DNA of 11,529 nt from Hyphomonadaceae bacterium UBA4763. GTDB lineage: Bacteria; Pseudomonadota; Alphaproteobacteria; Caulobacterales; Aquidulcibacteraceae. The position numbers and the translations under genes are program-made. Under the pieces are notes generated by a model, which saw only the letters and a list, made by a program, of their open reading frames with translations, did no database searches and was not told the DNA's origin. Numbering within the stretch: the first letter of the stretch is position 1; the number at the start of each line of letters is the position of its first letter. Positions 7,593 through 11,529 of the stretch are shown here, piece by piece. The stretch lies in the NCBI GenBank assembly GCA_002403455.1, contig DHHV01000018.1:1-11529 (forward strand). The letters are read 5' to 3'.

Positions 7593-7781
7593 TTCGCGCA
7601 AATGCTCTATATGCCAAGAACTGGGCGGCGCTGCCCGCCAAAAGTGCAGGCAGAGGCCTTGCGCCGAGGCGAAAGTCAAGGCCAAGAAAGTCAGGGCAAA
7701 GAAAGTCAGGGCCAACAAAGTCGAGGCCAAGCCCGCCAGTCGATTGTTATTACCTTGTCGCGGGAAAGGGGCGTTCACGAC
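7593..7781. promoter_or_regulatory. Divergent lysC/ubiG intergenic region
   Basis: These 189 bp must contain the promoters of both divergent genes. I see an imperfect palindrome (GGGCGGCGCTGCCC, 7622-7635) that could form a leader hairpin in the lysC transcript, a TATAGA -10-like hexamer on the minus strand near 7610 without a good -35, and the tandem repeats listed separately. AAAGGGG at 7765-7771 is the likely ribosome binding site of ubiG. Confidence 0.5.
7671..7730. repeat. Four tandem 15-bp units
   Basis: The units are GAAAGTCAAGGCCAA (7671-7685), GAAAGTCAGGGCAAA (7686-7700), GAAAGTCAGGGCCAA (7701-7715) and CAAAGTCGAGGCCAA (7716-7730), differing from one another at one to four positions. 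The length is a multiple of three and no frame on the plus strand is stopped. In the ubiG frame the units read as ESQGQ-like pentapeptides, and in another frame as KVRAK-like ones. They lie in the lysC/ubiG divergent region. Confidence 0.9.
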
Positions 7782-8555
7782 ATGCCAAAAAAGCCGCAGG
7801 ATTCGGAAGTCGCGCTGGCGGCCCCCTCGATCGACCCGGCCGAGGTCGAGAAATTCTCGCGCATCGCCGCCGAATGGTGGGATCCACGCGGCAAGTTCAA
7901 GCCCTTGCACGAGATCAATCCTTTGCGACTGGATTTCATCCGCGAAAAAACCTGCGCCGCCTTGGGGCGCGATCCGAGCGCCGACCGGCCCTTGCAAGGC
8001 CTGCGCGCGCTTGATGTTGGTTGCGGCGGCGGGCTGATCGCCGAGCCGATCGCGCGCCTGGGCGCCCGGCTCACCGCGATCGACGCCAGCGAAGCCAATA
8101 TCAAGACCGCCCGGGTCCATGCCGGCGAGGTTGGGCTCGACATTGACTATCGGGTCGGCTCGGTCGAGGCGCTGATCGCGGCCGGCGAGGCGCCCTATGA
8201 ACTGGTGACCTGCCTGGAAGTCGTCGAACATGTCGCCGATCCGGCCGCCTTTGTGGCGGCCTGCGCGCGCCTGGTGGCGCCGGGCGGCCTGCTCGTCTTG
8301 TCGACGATCAACCGAACGCCGAAGGCCTTTGCGCTCGCCATCATCGGCGCGGAATATGTGCTGCGGCTATTGCCGGTCGGCACGCATGATTATTCGAAAT
8401 TCTTGACGCCAGCCGAATTGGCCGAAGCGTTGCGCGATCCGCAAATCGCGGTTGATCCACCGGTCGGCATGGTGCTCAATCCGTTTTTGTGGCGCTGGTC
8501 GCTGTCGAGCGATGCGAGCGTCAATTATTTGTTGACGGCCCGCCGCGCCGCTTGA
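7782..8555 (+). CDS. ubiG: Ubiquinone biosynthesis O-methyltransferase UbiG
   Basis: UbiG is the SAM-dependent methyltransferase that carries out both O-methylations of ubiquinone synthesis, on the polyprenyl-catechol intermediate and on demethylubiquinol. The 257 residues show the UbiG N-terminal hallmark (EVEKFSRIAAEWWDP, then PLHEINPLR), SAM motif I LDVGCGGGL (77-85), the acidic ribose-binding Asp101 (AIDASEANI), motif II around LEVVEHV (145-151) and the PGGLLVLSTINRT strand (167-179). The ATG at 7782 follows AAAGGGG by 10 bases and matches the family start. Two in-frame ATGs (7602, 7611) would add 57-60 residues through the 15-bp repeats and nearly touch lysC, so I reject them. It is divergent from lysC and 45 bp before the crotonase gene on the same strand. 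Confidence 0.96.
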   Translation: MPKKPQDSEVALAAPSIDPAEVEKFSRIAAEWWDPRGKFKPLHEINPLRLDFIREKTCAALGRDPSADRPLQGLRALDVGCGGGLIAEPIARLGARLTAIDASEANIKTARVHAGEVGLDIDYRVGSVEALIAAGEAPYELVTCLEVVEHVADPAAFVAACARLVAPGGLLVLSTINRTPKAFALAIIGAEYVLRLLPVGTHDYSKFLTPAELAEALRDPQIAVDPPVGMVLNPFLWRWSLSSDASVNYLLTARRAA

Positions 8556-8600
8556 TCGAGGGCGCCGTTATCGCATCCCCTTGCTCGGGAGTTTCACGCC

Positions 8601-9464
8601 ATGCCTGACGCCGCCTCCTTCGATCCATTGTTATCGCCCTGCTTTGACGTCGCTATCGCTGACAAGATCGCGACGATCACGCTGAAACGTCCCGAAGCGC
8701 ATAATGCGATGACCGCCGATTTCTGGGCCGATCTGCCGCGGATCGTTCGCCATATCGACGCCAATGCGCTGGCGCGCGTCATTGTCATCCAATCGACCGG
8801 CAAGCATTTTTCCTCCGGCATGGACGTGTCGGTGTTTGCGAGCGGCGGCTTGATGACTGCCAGCCCCGATCCCGCCATCCGCGCCGAAGCCTTTCGCCGC
8901 GAGGTCAAACGCCTGCAAGGGACGTTCTCATGCCTGGAGGACGCCCGCATGCCGGTGCTCTGCGCCGTGCGGGGCGGGTGCATCGGCGGCGCGGTCGACC
9001 TTGCGACGGCCTGCGATATCCGCTGGGCGACGGCGGACGCTTTTTTCGTCATCCAGGAAATCAATATTGGGATGGTCGCCGATGTCGGGACGTTCCCGCG
9101 GCTCGCCAAGCTGATCCCGGAGGGCTGGGTGCGCGAATTGGCCTTTACCGGGCGCCGGTTGGGGGCGGAAGCCGCACTCAATCTCGGCCTCGTCAACGCC
9201 GTGTTCCCGGACCAGGCGGCGATGCTCGCCCATGTCCATGCGATCGCCCGCGAAATCGCCGAGAAAACCCCGCTCGCCGTGACGGGCAGCAAAGCCATCT
9301 TGAATTACGCCCGCAATCACGGCGTTGACGCAACGCTCGATTATCTCGCAACGTGGCAGGCCGGCATGTTCGCCCCGCACCACATCATGGAAGCCTTCGC
9401 CGCCAAAGCCGAAAAGCGCGCCGGCGCGTTTCCTGATCTCGTCGCTGACCGCGATCATTTGTAG
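8601..9464 (+). CDS. Crotonase-family protein, probable delta(3,5)-delta(2,4)-dienoyl-CoA isomerase
   Basis: This is a 287-residue enoyl-CoA hydratase/isomerase fold protein. It has the CoA-binding and oxyanion-hole elements SSGMDVSVFA (71-80) and RGGCIGGAVDLATACDIR (124-141). Asp133, Glu153 and Asp161 lie in GAVDL, QEINIG and ADVGT. Rat dienoyl-CoA isomerase (ECH1) uses Asp176, Glu196 and Asp204, which have exactly the same spacing (20, then 8) and very similar surroundings. That favours isomerisation of 3,5-dienoyl-CoA to 2,4-dienoyl-CoA in the oxidation of unsaturated fatty acids over plain hydration, for which two Glu are usual. The start has GGGAG (8587-8591) nine bases before the ATG. 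It lies 45 bp after ubiG and is perhaps cotranscribed. The fold is certain; the exact reaction is inferred. Confidence 0.88.
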   Translation: MPDAASFDPLLSPCFDVAIADKIATITLKRPEAHNAMTADFWADLPRIVRHIDANALARVIVIQSTGKHFSSGMDVSVFASGGLMTASPDPAIRAEAFRREVKRLQGTFSCLEDARMPVLCAVRGGCIGGAVDLATACDIRWATADAFFVIQEINIGMVADVGTFPRLAKLIPEGWVRELAFTGRRLGAEAALNLGLVNAVFPDQAAMLAHVHAIAREIAEKTPLAVTGSKAILNYARNHGVDATLDYLATWQAGMFAPHHIMEAFAAKAEKRAGAFPDLVADRDHL

Positions 9465-9478
9465 CTTAAGCCAAGCGC

Positions 9479-9507
9479 TAGACAAAGAAGAAACGTTGCG
9501 CTAGAAT
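9479..9507 (+). promoter_or_regulatory. Candidate rmuC promoter
   Basis: TAGACA (9479-9484) and TAGAAT (9502-9507) are separated by exactly 17 bp, each one base from the sigma-70 consensus. The octamer GCGCTAGA occurs twice (9475-9482 and 9498-9505), overlapping both hexamers. Transcription would start about 9513-9515, at or just inside the rmuC ATG. Confidence 0.5.
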
Positions 9508-9512
9508 CAATC

Positions 9513-10988
9513 ATGAACATTGAGAGTTTAGTCGGCGCGCTTGCAATGCTAACGCTTGGGCTTGGCGCTCTCGCCATCCTGCTTTGGCGGCGGGCGGAGG
9601 CGAACCAGCAAAAGCTTCGGACGCTTGAAACGCACGTGCATTCGCTAACGGCCGCCGCCGCGCGCGGGGCGGAGGCAGAGACGCGCCTGCGCGCCAGCGA
9701 GGCGGAAGCTCGCCAATTCCTCGCCGCTTTGGAAGCGGAAAAAGTGCGCGCCAGCGGCGCCGACGCGTTGGCCGCCGAGCTCGATGCGGCGCGCCGTCAG
9801 GCGCAAGCCTTGGCGGGCGAATTGCGCGATCTGCGCGCCCGCAGCGAAGAACAAGCCCGCGCCGCAGAACGCGAACGGCAAGCCATGCTCGACCTCAAAC
9901 GCCAAGTCGAAGAACAATTCCAAACCTTGGCGACGCAAGCCTTGCGGGCCAGCGAACAGCAATTCCTGACCTTGGCCGGCGAGACCTTTTTGCGCCATCG
10001 CGAAGCGGCCGATCAGGGGCTGAAAGGCGCCATCGATCCGGTCAAAACCGTGCTCGAGGAATTTCGCAAGAAAATCGAGGAAGTTGAGCAAGCGCGCGCC
10101 GCCGATAAATCGGCGATTGCCGAACAAGTGCGCGCGGTTGGCGAAACGCTGGCCGAAACCCGCAACGCCGCGCTGAAGCTCGCCCACGCGCTGAAAGCCA
10201 GCCCGCAAGTGCGCGGCCGTTGGGGCGAAGAGCAATTGCGCAATGTGCTGGAACTCGCTGGTCTGTCGAAATTTGCCGATTTCGACGAGCAAAGCGCTCA
10301 AGCGGGCGGGGCCTTGCGCCCCGACGTCATCGTGCGCCTTCCCGGCGGGCGCAAGATCGTCATCGACGCCAAAGTCGCGCTCGACGCCTACCTCGACGCG
10401 GTCGATGCGGTGGACGAAGCCACCCGCGAGGGGCATTTGCAGCGTCACGCCCGCCATGTCCGCGATCACATGCAGAAGCTCGCCAGCAAAGATTACTGGC
10501 GCGCGGTCGGGGACAGCGTTGATTTCGTTGCGTTGTTTATCCCGGGCGAGAATTTCTTTGCGGCTGCGGTCGAACGCGACCATTCCCTGCTGACCGATGG
10601 CTATGGCCGGCGTGTTTTGGTGACCTCTGGGGTGACGCTTGTCGCGCTGTTGAAGGCGGTCGCCTATGGTTGGCGCCAAGAACAGGCGGCCGAACACGCC
10701 CAGTCGATCTTGAAATTGGGGACCGAGCTTTATGAACGGCTCGCCACCATGGGGGAACGGCTCGACAAGGTGGGGCGGGCATTAACCTCCAGCGTTTCCG
10801 CTTATAATGATCTCGTCGGATCGGTCGAACGGGGACTATTGCCCGGCGCCCGGAAATTACGCGATGTGCCCGCACTCGCGCCGAGCAAAAGCTTTGAACC
10901 GCCAGAGGCGATCACGCTCGACGCCCGCCCCGTCCTTGCCAAAGAATTGATGGGCAGCGCCGATCCGGAGACGCAGCGCACGTCATGA
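9513..10988 (+). CDS. rmuC: DNA recombination protein RmuC
   Basis: RmuC-family proteins are predicted nucleases of the PD-(D/E)XK type; in E. coli loss of rmuC raises inversion between short inverted repeats. The 491 residues begin with a membrane anchor (~6-25, LVGALAMLTLGLGALAILLW) followed by a long Ala/Glu/Arg coiled coil (~28-225). The conserved RmuC domain (~230-450) holds the hallmark RGRWGEEQLRNVLELAG (234-250), RPDVIVRLPGGRKIVIDAK (269-287, with candidate catalytic Asp and Lys), FIPGENFF (342-349) and VTLVALLKAVAYGW (374-387). The length is normal. No Shine-Dalgarno lies before the ATG, while a good promoter lies so close that the mRNA may be leaderless. It starts 48 bp after the crotonase gene. 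A GTG or TTG further in would break the membrane segment, so the ATG is preferred. Confidence 0.95.
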   Translation: MNIESLVGALAMLTLGLGALAILLWRRAEANQQKLRTLETHVHSLTAAAARGAEAETRLRASEAEARQFLAALEAEKVRASGADALAAELDAARRQAQALAGELRDLRARSEEQARAAERERQAMLDLKRQVEEQFQTLATQALRASEQQFLTLAGETFLRHREAADQGLKGAIDPVKTVLEEFRKKIEEVEQARAADKSAIAEQVRAVGETLAETRNAALKLAHALKASPQVRGRWGEEQLRNVLELAGLSKFADFDEQSAQAGGALRPDVIVRLPGGRKIVIDAKVALDAYLDAVDAVDEATREGHLQRHARHVRDHMQKLASKDYWRAVGDSVDFVALFIPGENFFAAAVERDHSLLTDGYGRRVLVTSGVTLVALLKAVAYGWRQEQAAEHAQSILKLGTELYERLATMGERLDKVGRALTSSVSAYNDLVGSVERGLLPGARKLRDVPALAPSKSFEPPEAITLDARPVLAKELMGSADPETQRTS

Positions 10989-11114
10989 GCCGTCTTGACT
11001 GAACCGGCATGAGGTCGATCTTCTGCCGCGCTCGCTACAAGTAACTACGCGTCGCCAACCGATAACGAAGAAGTAGGATCAACCGAGCGGCGTCATTTTT
11101 CTGTCGCATGATGC

Positions 11115-11243
11115 TTGACAATCCGCATAGCAGTGTCTCTTCTATGCGGGTGCGGTTCGCCGCGCGGCGTTTCGGGGAGGAAACGCCTCTCATCGTGACT
11201 GACGGGACTTCAAGCGCGCCTCCTTTGTGAGGCGCGCTTTTTT
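11115..11243 (+). ncRNA. Candidate small RNA or attenuated leader
   Basis: In order this stretch has TTGACA (11115-11120, perfect -35), a dyad CCGCATAG/CTATGCGG (11123-11130/11142-11149), a perfect 8-bp hairpin GGCGTTTC/GAAACGCC (11166-11173/11180-11187) with loop GGGGAG, and an intrinsic terminator (11212-11243). A transcript starting near 11152 would be about 90 nt. The hairpin loop displays an SD-like GGGGAGG, and the terminator hairpin carries CCTCCTTT (11219-11226), identical to the anti-SD of 16S rRNA. No good -10 is seen at 17 bp; TTCTAT or TCTATG lie at 19-20 bp. I recognise no described family. Confidence 0.4.
11212..11243 (+). terminator. Strong intrinsic terminator
   Basis: An 11-bp perfect GC-rich stem (11212-11222 with 11229-11239) encloses the 6-nt loop CTTTGT and is followed by a run of six T (11238-11243). 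It lies 224 bp after the rmuC stop, so it could end either rmuC mRNA or, more likely, a short transcript that begins near 11150. Confidence 0.88.
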
Positions 11244-11321
11244 ATTGCGCACACCACCGATTAAGGGATCCGAGAATCCGCCGGCTCTGAGCCTGCGCCC
11301 GTCGTCTGTCGGGAACGTCGT

Positions 11322-11382
11322 CTTGAAAAAGAATGGGTCTGTGCGGCCACACAGGCGTTTTGCGGCCCAGCGTCTTTTCAAG
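11322..11382. other. Long imperfect stem-loop
   Basis: CTTGAAAA (11322-11329) pairs with TTTTCAAG (11375-11382). After one bulged A, GA pairs with TC, TGGG (11334-11337) pairs with CCCA (11366-11369), and CTGTG (11339-11343) pairs with CACAG (11350-11354). The result is a 61-nt element with three stacked helices and no T-run. It could be a leader structure or a bound DNA dyad; function unknown. Confidence 0.4.
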
Positions 11383-11529
11383 CGATGTGGGAACCAGTTC
11401 GCATGAAGAAAGCGCGGAAAACTGGGGGCTAACGCATCTTTACTGACTAAGATTAGCTTAAAAAACCGCTATCATCCTGAACCCGAAGTTCATCCGATAA
11501 TTGGGTCAAGCGCTTAACGAACTTCTGGT

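Larger units (their letters stand above)
10989..11529. other. 541-bp region without a convincing protein gene
   Basis: From the rmuC stop to the window end I find no ORF with plausible composition and a ribosome binding site. The first ~120 bp show nothing notable. A structured element with an intrinsic terminator lies at 11115-11243, a long imperfect stem at 11322-11382, and the last ~70 bp are AT-richer with inverted repeats. On the minus strand an imperfect hairpin (11499-11470) followed by six T (11465-11460) could be a weak terminator for a minus-strand gene beyond the window. Confidence 0.6.

Noticed and set aside
7671..7730. CRISPR-like array
   Set aside because: The 15-bp units abut directly without spacers and there are no cas genes nearby.
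6942..7781. Long plus-strand frame that runs continuously into ubiG, suggesting a 537-residue fusion
   Set aside because: The upstream part is antisense to lysC, has no family features, and UbiG has its own well-placed start at 7782. High GC keeps antisense frames open.
7593..8231. Upstream extension of the lysC frame, suggesting a long N-terminal domain
   Set aside because: It is antisense to ubiG, and aspartate kinases begin at the MTRIVLKFGGTS segment.
9645..10697. 350-codon minus-strand frame opposite rmuC
   Set aside because: It is a mirror of the RmuC coiled-coil codons (Phe/Leu/Gly/Ala-rich), with no recognisable domain. rmuC on the plus strand has clear family motifs.
11115..11243. 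SRP RNA, 6S RNA or tmRNA
   Set aside because: None of their conserved sequence signatures are present, for example the GGAAGGAAGC-type apical loop of SRP RNA or a tRNA-like end and tag frame.
11190..11381. 63-codon minus-strand frame in the last intergenic region
   Set aside because: It crosses the terminator and the long stem, has biased Arg/Lys composition and no ribosome binding site.

Overview
The window is GC-rich bacterial chromosome, most consistent with an alphaproteobacterium, probably of the Rhizobiales (Beijerinckiaceae/Methylocystaceae-like). The reasons are an alphaproteobacterial-type tRNA-His (no G at -1, G1-U72 pair, A73 discriminator), a lysC-ptsP gene pair with a GAF-containing enzyme I(Ntr), a RodZ-like gene upstream of ispG, and the general codon use. 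The placement is inference; there is no rRNA in the window. It reads as ordinary core chromosome. I see no transposase, integrase, phage gene, CRISPR array or defence cassette.

Layout. About the first 90 bases are G and C homopolymer runs that look like a damaged contig end. They run into the last ~234 codons of smc (+). A hypothetical acidic protein (894-1445, +) follows. It converges on a minus-strand series that, read in the direction of transcription, is lysC (7592-6345), ptsP (6330-4006), a RodZ-like membrane protein (3926-2964), ispG (2819-1671) and tRNA-His (1595-1519). lysC and ptsP are 14 bp apart and surely cotranscribed. Divergent from lysC is a plus-strand series: ubiG (7782-8555), a crotonase-family gene whose three acidic residues match dienoyl-CoA isomerase (8601-9464), and rmuC (9513-10988). 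The 189-bp lysC/ubiG divergent region carries four tandem 15-bp units. The last ~540 bp hold no convincing gene, but they contain a strong intrinsic terminator and several hairpins that may belong to a small RNA or an attenuated leader.

Function. The genes are mostly housekeeping: chromosome segregation (Smc), recombination/DNA maintenance (RmuC), aspartate-family amino acid synthesis (LysC), nitrogen-linked phosphotransfer control (PtsP), isoprenoid precursor synthesis (IspG) and ubiquinone synthesis (UbiG, whose polyprenyl substrate derives from the MEP pathway that IspG serves), fatty acid oxidation (crotonase) and cell-shape control (RodZ-like).

No clearly new multi-gene system is visible. 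The points most worth a second look are the structured element at 11115-11243 (an 8-nt match to the 16S anti-Shine-Dalgarno in the terminator hairpin, facing an SD-like hairpin loop), the 15-bp tandem repeats between lysC and ubiG, the likely leaderless rmuC transcript, the dienoyl-CoA isomerase triad and the derived tRNA-His.
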